DNA from: Methanosarcina barkeri MS
Lineage (GTDB): Archaea; Halobacteriota; Methanosarcinia; Methanosarcinales; Methanosarcinaceae
Reading direction: 5' to 3'
Length of the DNA stretch: 64,000 nt
NCBI RefSeq assembly: GCF_000970025.1
Contig: NZ_CP009528.1
Coordinates: 2,653,168 to 2,717,167, forward strand
The first letter of the stretch is position 1, and every line of letters begins with the position of its first letter. Shown here piece by piece: positions 1 through 8,280 of this stretch. The notes under the pieces are model-generated. The model saw only the letters and a program-made list of their open reading frames with translations. It was not told where the DNA came from and did not search any database. Made by a program: the position numbers and the translations under genes.

Positions 1-207
1 TCTATTGGTAGTTATTTCAGAGCCTATTATCACATCAAAAAACCCTGGACTATATTCTTTAGCTTGTAGCGCACCTTTAATCGTATCATGGTCTGTTATA
101 GCAATACCATCCAGTCCGTATTTAACTGCAGCTTTGACAGCATTTTTAGGGTTTGTGTAGCCACATTTTTTTGAGTAAGACGTATGCACATGTAAATCGT
201 ATTTCAC
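1..207 (-). CDS. PHP-domain phosphoesterase, N-terminal part (runs off window)
   Basis: The minus-strand frame opens with GTG at 207 and stays open to the window edge (69 residues). It begins MKYDLHVHTSYSKKCGY, the first metal-binding motif (HxH) of the PHP family, followed by AITDHDT, the second motif. The PHP fold is a metal-dependent phosphoesterase found as stand-alone enzymes and in polymerase-associated proteins; substrate cannot be told from this fragment. No ATG lies in frame at the start and GTG directly precedes the conserved motif. The C-terminal part is outside the window. Confidence 0.85.
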   Translation of the reverse strand, partial: MKYDLHVHTSYSKKCGYTNPKNAVKAAVKYGLDGIAITDHDTIKGALQAKEYSPGFFDVIIGSEITTNR

Positions 208-430
208 AGAATAAAGCCCCTATAAGGCGAATTAATATTATCCAAGTAGATTTAATCAGGTAAATAAGGTGGCAGGAATAACAATATCATGTCAGTCTCT
301 CTGCTTTCTTAACTGGTATATCTTTGCAATATTTTTAATGTTTAGTATTTCTGTCTGAAGATAACCTAAATGAACATGAAATCGAATTTTGCCATATATT
401 TTCTCGGTCTAAATTTTCCAGGTCTAAGTC
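208..430. other. AT-rich spacer between PHP gene and prenyltransferase gene
   Basis: The spacer has no coding potential that I can support. Both flanking genes read leftward, so it probably holds the terminator of the prenyltransferase gene and the promoter of the PHP gene. Confidence 0.5.
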
Positions 431-1285
431 TCATTTTTTTACGTAAATTATTCCTACTGTTGAAATCACCCATAAAATTATGCATGTTAGCATTCCAATA
501 TCCTTAAACAAAATTTCCGGTTCTCCACCTGCATTTTTAGAATGAACAAGAAAAATATATCTGAATATCCCGTAAATTATTATAGGGATTGTCAGCATCA
601 TCCAGGTATTATTTGAAAGAAATGTATAAAGAGAATAAGACATTATCAACGCACTCGTAACTATAGTCATCATTTTCTCCAGCAGATCTATTGAAAAATC
701 ATTTAGAACTTTGCGATGGCTAATTGCACCATTTTCCAATAACATAAGTTCATGCCTTCTTTTGCCAAGTGCAAGAAAAAGCGCGACCAAAAAGGTGCAT
801 ATAATTAACCAGGAAGAAACGAAAACTTTTATTGCAAAACAGCCTGCAATTGCCCTTATAACAAAACCCATGGAAATAGTAAGGACATCAACAATAGCAA
901 TATGTTTAAGGAATAATGAGTAGAAAACAATTAATAGAAAATAAGCTAAGGAGACCACAAAAAATTGGACGTTTATTAGGTATGCTCCCACTAATGCCGA
1001 AAAAACCATAAGTGTCGCAAAAATAAAAGCATGTAGTACATGTAATTTTCCTGAAGCGATGGGACGGTTGCGTTTTATAGGATGGATTTTATCTCTTTCT
1101 TTATCCATTATATCATTAAAAATATATTCAGATCCAGACAACATGCAGAAAATAATGAATGAGAAAAATAAAGTAATCCACATATGGACATTGAATAAAT
1201 TTAATGAAAAAATTATCCCTGCAAATAGTACAAAATTCTTGTACCACTGTTTAGGACGCATTGACGTAAGGATCTCATTAAGCAT
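431..1285 (-). CDS. UbiA-family prenyltransferase, decaprenyl-phosphate phosphoribosyltransferase-like
   Basis: A 284-residue polytopic membrane protein. It starts with MRPKQWYKN (residues 9-17), typical of the UbiA branch that transfers phosphoribose to polyprenyl phosphate. It carries the Asp-rich motif NDIMDKERD (57-65, NDxxDxxxD), which binds Mg and the diphosphate or phosphate substrate, followed by HPIKRNRPIASG. About eight or nine hydrophobic segments follow. The sub-family assignment rests on the N-terminal motif and the HPxKRxRPIA segment; the lipid acceptor is inferred. An IS66 element sits only 26 bp upstream of the ATG and separates the gene from its native TATA box (about 2924-2935), so expression is probably altered. 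Confidence 0.85.
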   Translation of the reverse strand: MLNEILTSMRPKQWYKNFVLFAGIIFSLNLFNVHMWITLFFSFIIFCMLSGSEYIFNDIMDKERDKIHPIKRNRPIASGKLHVLHAFIFATLMVFSALVGAYLINVQFFVVSLAYFLLIVFYSLFLKHIAIVDVLTISMGFVIRAIAGCFAIKVFVSSWLIICTFLVALFLALGKRRHELMLLENGAISHRKVLNDFSIDLLEKMMTIVTSALIMSYSLYTFLSNNTWMMLTIPIIIYGIFRYIFLVHSKNAGGEPEILFKDIGMLTCIILWVISTVGIIYVKK

Positions 1286-1303
1286 ATTTTCACTCGATAG
1301 CTT

Positions 1304-1311
1304 TATATTTG
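1304..1311. repeat. 8-bp target-site duplication, left copy (TATATTTG)
   Basis: TATATTTG directly precedes the left inverted repeat of the IS66 element and recurs exactly at 2915-2922 after the right inverted repeat. Eight base pairs is the normal duplication length for IS66. Confidence 0.93.
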
Positions 1312-1340
1312 GTAACTATTCAGCCATAGCTTTGGTAAAA

Positions 1341-1371
1341 GCAATTTTTCCTCGGAAAGAGGAAAAATTGC
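1341..1371. terminator. Perfect 13-bp hairpin at left end of the IS66 element
   Basis: GCAATTTTTCCTC at 1341-1353, a GGAAA loop, and the exact complement at 1359-1371. It lies between the inverted repeat and the transposase promoter. Such hairpins in IS ends can block transcription entering from outside; that role is inferred. Confidence 0.6.
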
Positions 1372-1381
1372 ATATAAAATA
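1371..1381 (+). promoter_or_regulatory. TATA box of the IS66 transposase
   Basis: CATATAAAATA lies about 21-30 bp before the transposase ATG at 1401, the spacing of an archaeal TATA box to a leaderless or near-leaderless start. No Shine-Dalgarno site precedes the ATG. The complement also reads as a TATA-like element toward the prenyltransferase gene. Confidence 0.45.
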
Positions 1382-1400
1382 ACCTTCTTTTTTCAATATC

Positions 1401-2859
1401 ATGCTTACACGTGAAGAGATCCTTGAAATTTATGAAGCTGGTCCTGAAGCAGTTATTTCTGTCATCCAGAGACTTGAGTCTATCATAGAGAAACAAGATT
1501 CTCGGATTGCTGAACTTGAAGAACGTGTAAGGGTTTTAGAGTCTCGTTTGAATCAAAACAGCCAAAATAGCAGTAAACCTCCTTCTACTGATGTTTTTTG
1601 TAACGAAAAACCTAAACCTAAGGGTCTCCGCAAGAGTAGCGGCAAAAAAGTTGGTGGCCAAAAAGGTCATCCTGGAAAGACTCTTGAAATGGTTGAAAAT
1701 CCTGATTAGATCATATGCCATTCTCCTGACTGCTGCGAAAATTGTGGTCATCATCTTGAAAATACTGAAGTTCAGGATTATGAACGCAGACAAGAAATTG
1801 AAATTCCTCCTGTGCAAATCATATATACTGAACATCGTTGTGAAATCAAGAAGTGTCCTCACTGCGGGAAAGTTAACAAAGGTTCTTTTCCAGAGTCTAT
1901 AAAATTCCCGATTCAATATGGGCCTCGTCTTTTAGCCTCGATGCTGTATTTGAGGAACTATCAATTGCTTCCATATGAAAGGACTTGTGATTTAGTAGAG
2001 GACTTCTACGGTATACGTATCAGCCCAGCTACCATAAGAAGAGCGGAAAAAGAATGTTTCCAGAACCTGGAACCTTTCGAAAAAGCTGCTATGGAACATC
2101 TATTAACTTCCCATTCTGCCCATTGTGATGAGACAGGAATGAGAGTTTTGGGGACTAAATGGTGGCTTCATGTTGTCTCAAACAATTTGTGGACATATTA
2201 TTTTCCTCATCCTAAAAGAGGGACAGAAGCAATGGATGCTCTGGGATTTCTTCCGCAATACAAGGGAGTAGCAGTTCATGATGGATATTCTTCATACAAC
2301 AAGTATGGATGTGAACATGCCCTGTGCAATGCTCATCTTAAGCGGGAACTTACTGGGATTGAAGAGAGTTTTGAGCAGCAATGGGCTAAAAAGATAAATG
2401 AACTTCTCAGTGAGATGAAGAAGTATACTGATGAATGTAGAGAGATGGAAATTCCAATAGATCCTGAAAAAGTCCGAGAATTTGAGCAAATATACGACGC
2501 AATAATACAAGAAGGAATTATAGAAAATCCACCACCTGATCCTTCAAAGGATCAGGTCAAAAAGAGAGGAAGAACAGCACAAACAAAAGCAAAGAATCTC
2601 CTTGATAGGTTCATAGTACACAAGGAACAGATTCTGAAATTTCTTAATAACCTGAGAGTTGCGTTTGATAACAATCAAGCAGAGCGGGATATCAGAATGA
2701 TGAAGCTACAACAGAGAAATTTCGGGAACTTTCCGAAGTATAGAAGGAGCGGTAGCTTTCTGCAGAATTAGGGCATACATATCATCAATTAAAAAGAATG
2801 AAATGAATGTTATGGATGCTATTCTAACGGCGCTCAAGGGAGCGCCGTTATTAGCCTGA
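1401..2859 (+). pseudogene. IS66 transposase with in-frame UAG and a late frameshift
   Basis: The frame from ATG 1401 has a coiled-coil N-terminus, then NSSKPPSTD and GGQKGHPGKT, standard IS66 blocks. It meets TAG at 1707-1709 and continues in the same frame with the Cys-rich block CENCGHH, AHCDETG, AVHDGYSSY and NNQAERDIRMMK (DDE catalytic core). In relatives the position before IIxHS is usually Tyr, so TAT/TAC to TAG is a one-base change; Methanosarcina can decode UAG as pyrrolysine. Near 2715 an extra base shifts the frame. The main frame then stops at 2771, whereas the +1 frame gives the expected tail (ISGTFRSIEGAVAFC..., NVMDAILTALKG) and stops at 2857-2859. The UAG could be read; the frameshift makes the copy probably inactive. 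Confidence 0.85.
2825..2850. terminator. Perfect 11-bp hairpin at right end of the IS66 element
   Basis: TAACGGCGCTC (2825-2835), loop AAGG, exact complement at 2840-2850. It overlaps the last codons of the shifted transposase frame and is GC-rich against an AT-rich background. It may end transposase transcripts or shield the element. Confidence 0.55.
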
Positions 2860-2914
2860 GAATTGAAGCATTTTGCTCCAAAACATACTTTTTTATAAGT
2901 GGCTGAATAGTTAC

Positions 2915-2922
2915 TATATTTG
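2915..2922. repeat. 8-bp target-site duplication, right copy (TATATTTG)
   Basis: Exact copy of 1304-1311, directly after the right inverted repeat of the IS66 element. Confidence 0.93.
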
Positions 2923-2923
2923 T

Positions 2924-2935
2924 ACATATAAAGTG
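2924..2935 (-). promoter_or_regulatory. Displaced native TATA box of the prenyltransferase gene
   Basis: On the minus strand the segment reads CTTTATATGTAC, an archaeal TATA-like box. With the IS66 element and one duplication copy removed it would lie about 28-39 bp upstream of the prenyltransferase ATG, a normal spacing. The element now puts 1.6 kb between them. Inferred from sequence and spacing only. Confidence 0.45.
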
Positions 2936-3461
2936 CTAATTTATATATTACGAATTATATATTAAAATAAAGTTATAGAATATAATGTATGTAATATATA
3001 TAAATTTTAACTGTTTTATGCGGTTAAATGTATTTTTTGATTTGTAGAAATCTGAAATTATTAAGTTATTACAAAAAATATTTTAATTATATATTTTCAA
3101 GTTTGTAGAAACACTCTCTATACAAATTATTTACAACTCGTGTCTGTGTCTTTAGATTCTGATTTAACAAATACAATATCAAAGTTTTTTATTCTTATTT
3201 AAGTTTATTTATTAACATTATTTGATATCATTGTATCAAAAGCTTTAAAACTTTTATTTAAATACTGACGAAATATAGATCGAACGAAAAAAGAAGGTAA
3301 TAATCAGAGGAAAAGAAAAAATTATCGGAAGAATGATTTATAAGAAAAGGATCCTAAAACTAAGGATTCAACACAGTAATTTTATATTAATTTACTTTCA
3401 TATACGCTGGGAGTTTACTCGCTTGCTTTTTTGTTTTTACTCTTTCACTTTAATCTTTTAC
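2936..3461. other. AT-rich intergenic region
   Basis: Very AT-rich, with many TATA-like runs. I see no coding frame with a ribosome site and no stable long hairpin. Confidence 0.5.
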
Positions 3462-3617
3462 TTACTCCTTCAGTTTCATTGGCTCTCCGCAGCAGTCCAT
3501 ATCACCAGTACAGCCTACAGAGCAGCTATCGTTCGTGCACTCATTTACTACTTTAAGCTCAAGCCCGCATCTCTCACAAACAAGAGTTTGGCCAGCCCTC
3601 AGTTCATTGCAGTTCAT
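3462..3617 (-). CDS. Desulforedoxin-like Cys-rich mini-protein (51 aa)
   Basis: ATG at 3615-3617 with GGGGA about seven bases upstream. The product has C14-x2-C17 near the N-terminus and the C-terminal motif CCGEPMKL (C42-C43), the layout of the desulforedoxin / desulfoferrodoxin N-terminal FeS4 domain, in which four Cys bind one iron. Between the pairs lies an insert with three extra Cys (C27, C32, C36), longer than the usual spacing. Likely a small cytoplasmic iron protein for redox or oxygen defence; metal content and partner are inferred. A 13-bp tandem array lies upstream and malic enzyme is the next gene. The plus-strand frame over the same DNA looks like a shadow. Confidence 0.75.
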   Translation of the reverse strand: MNCNELRAGQTLVCERCGLELKVVNECTNDSCSVGCTGDMDCCGEPMKLKE

Positions 3618-3693
3618 TTCATATTCCCCAATTTTCCTGACAGAAAAAATATGTAATTTAGGTTCAAATTATTTGTGAAACAATCGTTCGGAA

Positions 3694-3771
3694 GATTGGT
3701 CTTGAAGATTGGTCTTGAAGATTGGTCTTGAAGATTGGTCTTGAAGATTGGTCTTGAAGATTGGTCTTGAA
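3694..3771. repeat. 13-bp tandem repeat, 6 copies (GATTGGTCTTGAA)
   Basis: Six near-perfect copies in the spacer between the desulforedoxin-like gene and malic enzyme. A second, AG-rich repeat containing AAAAAGTGAAAAGGTAAAA is at about 3860-3920. The rest of the spacer (3618-3970) has no gene. Confidence 0.9.
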
Positions 3772-3970
3772 AATTAGTATGTAAGCCTGAAATTAAGAGA
3801 AAGAATAAGAAACAATCCTGACAGCATCATACTCAAGGACTTCTACGAGGGAAGAAGAAAGGTGAGAAAGTAAAAAACAAAAAGTGAAAAGGTAAAAAAC
3901 AAAAAGTGAAAAGGTAAAAAAGGCAGAAAATTTGTCCGGATACCGGACTTTTAGCCGAAATTCAGCCATA

Positions 3971-5308
3971 TCAAACCCTGTCTTCGTGGCTCTTCCTTGC
4001 AACACAGCTCTCAAGTGATGCACTTGCAACAGCTTTTGCAACCGCAGGCACTACACGCCTGTCAAGGGGATCAGGAATTATGTGATCTTCAGAAAGTTCG
4101 TTGATCGTTACAACCTCAGCAAGCGCACGGGCTGCAGCCATTTCCATCTCAGGTGTTATTTTCCTTGCACAGGTGCTGAGAGCTCCTTTGAAAACCCCAG
4201 GAAAGCTCAAGCAGTTATTAAGCTGGTTTGGAAAATCCGACCTGCCCGTAGCAACAACCCTTGCTCCTGCTCGCTTTGCGGTATCAGGCATTATCTCAGG
4301 TAGAGGGTTTGCCATAGCCATTACAATTGCATCTTTTGCCATGGATTGAACCATTTCCTCACTGACTATGCCCCCCACAGAGACTCCGATAAAAAGGTCA
4401 GCACCCTGAAAAGCATTTTCAAGCCTTCCTTTCAATTTTTCAGGATTTGTGAGCCTGGCAACTTCTTCTTTTACTGGGTTCATACCGTTTTTCCGGCCCT
4501 CATACACGAGTCCTTTAATGTCACAGACAAGAATCCTTGACGGGTTTGCTCCTGCCCGAACCAGAAAACGGAAAATTGCTACTCCTGCAGCTCCCAGTCC
4601 TGAAATCACTATATGTAGTTCATTTAACTTTTTATTCACAATTTTAAGGGCATTGAGAAGTCCGGCAAAAACTACAATGGCTGTCCCATGCTGGTCATCG
4701 TGCATAACTGGCAGATCGAGTTCTTCACGCAGCCTACTCTCGATTTCAAAGCAACGAGGAGCACTGATGTCTTCAAGGTTAATGCCCCCAAATGCGGGAG
4801 CCAGATGCTTTACCGCTTTTATTACTTCTTCGGTTTCCTGTGTGTCCAGGCAGATCGGAAAAGCATCAATGCCTGCAAATTCTTTGAAAATTATTGCCTT
4901 TCCCTCCATAACAGGCAGCGCAGCATAAGGTCCTATATTCCCGAGCCCCAAAACTGCCGATCCGTCAGTGACAACAGCAATAGTATTTCTCTTCAGGGTA
5001 TAGAGGTAGACAAGTTCCGGGTCCTTGATTATCTTCCTGCACGGCTCGGCAACTCCTGGTGTGTAGGCGACACTGAGATCGTGTATAGTTTGAAGGCTAA
5101 CTTTACTGGCAACCTCCAGCACACCCCCAAGCCGTCGGTGCACAGCAAGTGATTCCTGATATAAGGATGTGTGTTCATCACCATTTTTTTCCTGGTGTTT
5201 TTTCAGATCCGTTCCTGAATCCTTTTCCAGAGTTATTTTGGAATTTTTTTCCAGATCTTTTTCAAAGTTCTTTTTCAGATCAGTTTCCAGCCCTGAGTCT
5301 GAGTGCAT
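3971..5308 (-). CDS. NAD(P)-dependent malic enzyme
   Basis: Oxidative decarboxylation of malate to pyruvate with reduction of NAD(P). The product (445 aa from ATG 5308) has the malic enzyme signature YTPGVAEPC, the substrate/metal blocks GSAVLGLGNIGP, MEGKA and FKEFAGIDAFP, the metal motif NLEDISAPRCFEIE, DDQHGTAIV, and a Rossmann motif ISGLGAAGVA. It lacks a C-terminal phosphotransacetylase-like domain, so it is the short prokaryotic form. The frame stays open upstream to a TTG at 5335, but ATG 5308 is the better start. The first 45 residues are a charged, low-complexity stretch (Lys/Glu/Asp) before the conserved SLYQESLAVHRRLGG, absent from most relatives. Confidence 0.92.
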   Translation of the reverse strand: MHSDSGLETDLKKNFEKDLEKNSKITLEKDSGTDLKKHQEKNGDEHTSLYQESLAVHRRLGGVLEVASKVSLQTIHDLSVAYTPGVAEPCRKIIKDPELVYLYTLKRNTIAVVTDGSAVLGLGNIGPYAALPVMEGKAIIFKEFAGIDAFPICLDTQETEEVIKAVKHLAPAFGGINLEDISAPRCFEIESRLREELDLPVMHDDQHGTAIVVFAGLLNALKIVNKKLNELHIVISGLGAAGVAIFRFLVRAGANPSRILVCDIKGLVYEGRKNGMNPVKEEVARLTNPEKLKGRLENAFQGADLFIGVSVGGIVSEEMVQSMAKDAIVMAMANPLPEIMPDTAKRAGARVVATGRSDFPNQLNNCLSFPGVFKGALSTCARKITPEMEMAAARALAEVVTINELSEDHIIPDPLDRRVVPAVAKAVASASLESCVARKSHEDRV

Positions 5309-5700
5309 ATTTTTGATCGCAGTACCCCCTGACAATACTTACCTTAATATCATAGCAAAGCCTTAACGCGATTAAGTTCTAAGAACTAAAACTTTCAGAG
5401 AATCTTATTGTTGTTAGCACAGCCTTAGTCCTATTAAATTTTAAGAAATAAACTTTCCTGCATAATAGTCTACGCAGGCCGTAGATAAACCCACTGGCTA
5501 GAATTATGAAACTGGTATACTGAACCAACAGACTTTAATTTACTGACCTGAACCAGCTACCTTAATCTATGTTTACTGACAGCCTTTTCAATCCCTAGAA
5601 TCCTGATCAATTGAATTGCAAAAAATTCGGCCGGCGAGAATTAATGCGCTCCGCATCATTACCGCAGAAAAGATATATTATTTAAGAAGAATAGTCCATT
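5309..5700. other. Intergenic region between divergent genes
   Basis: Holds promoters for malic enzyme (leftward) and the JAMM protein (rightward). A diffuse duplication is visible (CTTAGTCCTATTAA / CTTAACGCGATTAA with similar flanks, about 5355-5450). No gene seen. Confidence 0.5.
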
Positions 5701-6096
5701 ATGCAAATTAAAGGAATAGCTCGTGATACTCTTAATTTTATCCTGGAGGCTAGTAAATCCATGGCTCCCCAGGAATTTGCCGGACTTTTGCAGGAAAAAG
5801 ATGGCATTATCACTGAAGTTCTTATATTACCTGGCACGGAATCCAGTGATTCAAATGCTGTTCTCAGACTCTATATGATGCCGAACATTAAAGCCGCAGG
5901 TTCAGTCCACAGCCATCCAGGCCCGAACCGCAGCCCTTCACAGGCTGACCTGCGTCTTTTTTCGAAAACAGGCAACTGCCATATTATAGTTGGCCACCCC
6001 TATAATAGTCAAAGCTGGACATGTTATAATAGGGAAGGAGAAGTAAACGATCTTCCCGTGCTTGATGTTGAATTCGAGGACTACGAAGATATTTGA
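5701..6096 (+). CDS. JAMM/MPN+ domain metalloprotease
   Basis: A 131-aa single-domain protein. The full JAMM zinc motif is present: E25 in QEFAGLL, then H70-S-H72, seven residues, S80, two residues, D83 (HSHPGPNRSPSQAD). These are the zinc ligands and catalytic residues of the family, which cleaves isopeptide bonds to ubiquitin-like SAMP proteins in archaea or acts in sulfur carrier metabolism. It is cytoplasmic, with no signal or membrane segment. The gene stands alone, with weak ribosome-binding signal before the ATG. The desampylase role is inferred from the family, not from context. Confidence 0.88.
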   Translation: MQIKGIARDTLNFILEASKSMAPQEFAGLLQEKDGIITEVLILPGTESSDSNAVLRLYMMPNIKAAGSVHSHPGPNRSPSQADLRLFSKTGNCHIIVGHPYNSQSWTCYNREGEVNDLPVLDVEFEDYEDI

Positions 6097-6697
6097 CTTA
6101 AGGATCGACGTAAGGATCAGTTCGGTAAAACTCCTTGCTCCATGAATACCTCATCGCTGTCGAAAAACGTTAATCCATCTAAATACACTTTTCTGGAAAC
6201 ACGATCATTAACAAAAAAGTGCAGTATCCAGAGCTGGTAAGCAGTATAAAATAACCGATAGAAAACTGGCAAATAACCTGCAGGGGCCGGCAGATAGTCA
6301 TCAAACAGTTATCAAATCGTCATCAAACAGTTAATCGTCATCAAATAGTAATCAAATCGTCATCAAATAGTAATCAAGTCGTCAATAAATAGCTACAAAA
6401 TAACCGCAAATAGATGGCAAGCAAATGATAAATAACCGGCAAAAGCTTTCTGGATATAAGTATAAATAACTTCAGTCAGTTATTGTAATTTTCCAGCTGT
6501 TGATAAGATCCTGATCCTTACCTGCATTCTGGTAGTCTACCAAAAATGTTTTATTTACAGATACATATTATTTAGAGGATACATCCATACTTAAGATATC
6601 TGATAAGAAGCGATCTCTTGCTTCAGAGGTTGTATCCGGGCAAACACTCTGGGACTAAGACCAGGTGGCCTTCATATAACTGGAGGTAGTAATCCGA
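6097..6697. other. Intergenic region with degenerate 22-bp repeat
   Basis: From about 6295 to 6390 there are four or five degenerate copies of CGTCATCAAATAGTAATCAA. No gene seen. GGAGGT at 6682-6687 is the ribosome site of the next gene. Confidence 0.6.
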
Positions 6698-6871
6698 ATG
6701 CCTACATGCCAAGATTGTAGATTCTATACGGCTATTGATGAGCTAAAAGGCGAATGTTTCAGCCTGGGTTTTGAAGTGCACGGGAAAACCGATTCCAAGA
6801 AATGCCCGGAAAGGGCTTTCAGGCCAAACAAAGGCCCCAAATCAAAAAAATCCGGCGCACATAATCACTAA
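6698..6871 (+). CDS. Four-cysteine mini-protein (57 aa)
   Basis: ATG at 6698, preceded by a strong ribosome site GGAGGT at 6682-6687. The product has C4-x2-C7, C20 and C36-P. This pattern (CxxCxxY...G-x-C-F...CPxRAF) resembles small HiPIP-like iron-sulfur subunits that accompany some glycyl radical enzymes, and similar free-standing proteins of unknown role are frequent in methanogens. No glycyl radical enzyme is nearby, so the function is unknown; metal binding is likely. The C-terminus is a Lys/His-rich tail. Confidence 0.7.
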   Translation: MPTCQDCRFYTAIDELKGECFSLGFEVHGKTDSKKCPERAFRPNKGPKSKKSGAHNH

Positions 6872-7377
6872 AAACGTGAAAAATAAAAGGCAGAAAAAGC
6901 TCAGAAGGAAAAAAGAGCCCAAAAAAGAGGTTTAAAATGTTAAAAATGAATTGAAGCGAACCTCCAGCCCTAACATAAATTCCGCAATGCTTGAATAACT
7001 TTTCTATTTGCTTGCCGGAATTAAACAAGCTTAAACGAAATCTCATTAAATTTTTTTGTTTTGTATCTTCTTTTATTTTTATCTTCCACATCGCCACTCA
7101 TAGAAATTCACATATTTTATGTGATTTTGTTAATTGTCCAAATTTTTGCTATAACCTGACAGACACGGAAAAATTAACTTGATAATTTATAACTACAAAA
7201 AAAGAAAACACCCGTGCCTGTATTCGTAAACCAACCCTTTTGAGAACAAGCGTTAGTCCGTAACCATTTGGCCGGTTGATCATACTGTCACGACATTTTC
7301 ACTCAAGCTTTTTTTAAAAGGTTTGCAGGCAAGCAGTTTTTTCAAAAGGCTTGCTTTTTCGAAAAGGCTTGTGAGAA
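6872..7377. other. Intergenic region downstream of the mini-protein and Pcc1
   Basis: AT-rich; includes a degenerate repeat of CAAAAGGCTTG near 7335-7375 just after the Pcc1 stop. The long minus-strand frame at 6819-7097 is hydrophobic but has no ribosome site and overlaps the mini-protein. No gene supported. Confidence 0.5.
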
Positions 7378-7629
7378 CTAACAACTGACTTCATAAGTGG
7401 TTTCAAGGACTTCCTGGGCAATCTGGATAAGCCTGAACCAGGTATTCAGTGCTGAACGCAGAGAAACCACATCTTTAGCTTCTACGCGGAGTACCAGCTT
7501 ATTTGCATCTTCAAGGGACAGGTCTATTGCAGACCGTTGTGAAAAATTGTCATCGAGTTCGGGCAGGAGAGCCCTATAGATCGTTTCTGCAGTTTCAGTT
7601 TCAAAAGTAAATTCTGCGAAAAGTTTCAA
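7378..7629 (-). CDS. pcc1: KEOPS complex subunit Pcc1
   Basis: An 83-aa protein of the Pcc1 family (AEFTFETETAETIYRALLPE, then SLRSALNTWFRLIQIAQEVL near the C-terminus). Pcc1 is the dimerising subunit of KEOPS, which makes t6A37 in tRNA together with Kae1, Bud32 and Cgi121. The start is TTG at 7627-7629, six bases after GGAGG; there is no ATG in frame near it. It is the last gene of the exosome superoperon, behind the Brix gene, a typical archaeal arrangement. Confidence 0.87.
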   Translation of the reverse strand: MKLFAEFTFETETAETIYRALLPELDDNFSQRSAIDLSLEDANKLVLRVEAKDVVSLRSALNTWFRLIQIAQEVLETTYEVSC

Positions 7630-7720
7630 GGAATTCCTCCGGATAAATCTTCTTGGGATGTTTTTGAAGTAAGTAAGGGAAAAATCGGTTTTGAATTTCC
7701 TATGAGAATTGTCTTAAGAT

Positions 7721-7761
7721 TCTTATCATAAGGACTCTTATCATAAGGACTCTTATCATAA
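7721..7761. repeat. 15-bp tandem repeat (TCTTATCATAAGGAC), about 2.7 copies
   Basis: A short array between Brix and Pcc1. The spacer is 177 bp, unusual for genes that are normally closely linked. Confidence 0.8.
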
Positions 7762-7806
7762 AAAATCAATTTATAAAATTCGGCTTTAAATATAAGGGTT
7801 TGGAAG

Positions 7807-8280
7807 TCAATACTTTTTAAAACCCCGGAGATTAAACTTAAAAAGGGACTTGCCACTACCCATAAACTCGATATCCTTTTCTCCAATCACTATTAATGTG
7901 GAACTGGGAGAAAGTCGATCAATTTTATCGCTTTCGACCCTTAAAAAATGGAAAAAAGACTCAAAGGAGTCCACAATATCTCCCTGACCTGTAAGCCTGG
8001 GCTCGATATCGGAAAACCAGTAAGAATCTAGCTCCTTGGAGTACCAGTCCGTAAATCTGAGTGAAAAAAGGAGCTTTCCGGCTTCGTCGTAAAAGCTGAG
8101 TTCCCCGGGATTTCCATGGTACTCTCCTATGACTATGAGAGAACCGCCCTCCTCAAACTCCAGAAGTTCCTGCATGCCCATTTTTCCGCGTGGAATACAC
8201 CTGCCAACTATAAACCGCGAGAGCAACTTGCAAAGTGACCTAGTTCTTGCAGAAGGTTTTCGAGAAGAAGTGACCAGCAT
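7807..8280 (-). CDS. Brix-domain ribosome biogenesis protein (Imp4-like)
   Basis: A 157-aa archaeal Brix protein. The N-terminus [24 protein letters not shown] matches the family opening (S/T-rich, then RxxxK/R), followed by [15 protein letters not shown] and a C-terminal RLTGQGDIV segment. Brix proteins (Imp4, Rpf1, Ssf1 relatives) act in pre-rRNA processing and large-subunit assembly. Position next to pcc1 fits the superoperon. Upstream, 810 bp of repeats and a transporter relic separate it from rpoP. Confidence 0.83.
   Translation of the reverse strand: MLVTSSRKPSARTRSLCKLLSRFIVGRCIPRGKMGMQELLEFEEGGSLIVIGEYHGNPGELSFYDEAGKLLFSLRFTDWYSKELDSYWFSDIEPRLTGQGDIVDSFESFFHFLRVESDKIDRLSPSSTLIVIGEKDIEFMGSGKSLFKFNLRGFKKY

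Larger units (their letters stand above)
1312..2914 (+). mobile_element. IS66-family insertion sequence, complete ends
   Basis: The 1603-bp element is bounded by perfect 15-bp terminal inverted repeats, GTAACTATTCAGCCA at 1312-1326 and its complement at 2900-2914, and flanked by an exact 8-bp duplication. It encodes one IS66 TnpC-type transposase with a UAG codon and a late frameshift. Both ends carry perfect hairpins. Intact ends and duplication suggest a recent insertion; the frameshift suggests that this copy cannot move unaided. The insertion point lies between the TATA box and the start codon of the prenyltransferase gene. Confidence 0.93.

Noticed and set aside
3333-3656. Plus-strand 107-codon frame
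   Set aside because: Opposite strand holds the Cys-rich desulforedoxin-like gene with a family motif and a ribosome site.
4101-4928. Plus-strand frames opposite malic enzyme
   Set aside because: Shadow frames of a strongly conserved minus-strand gene.
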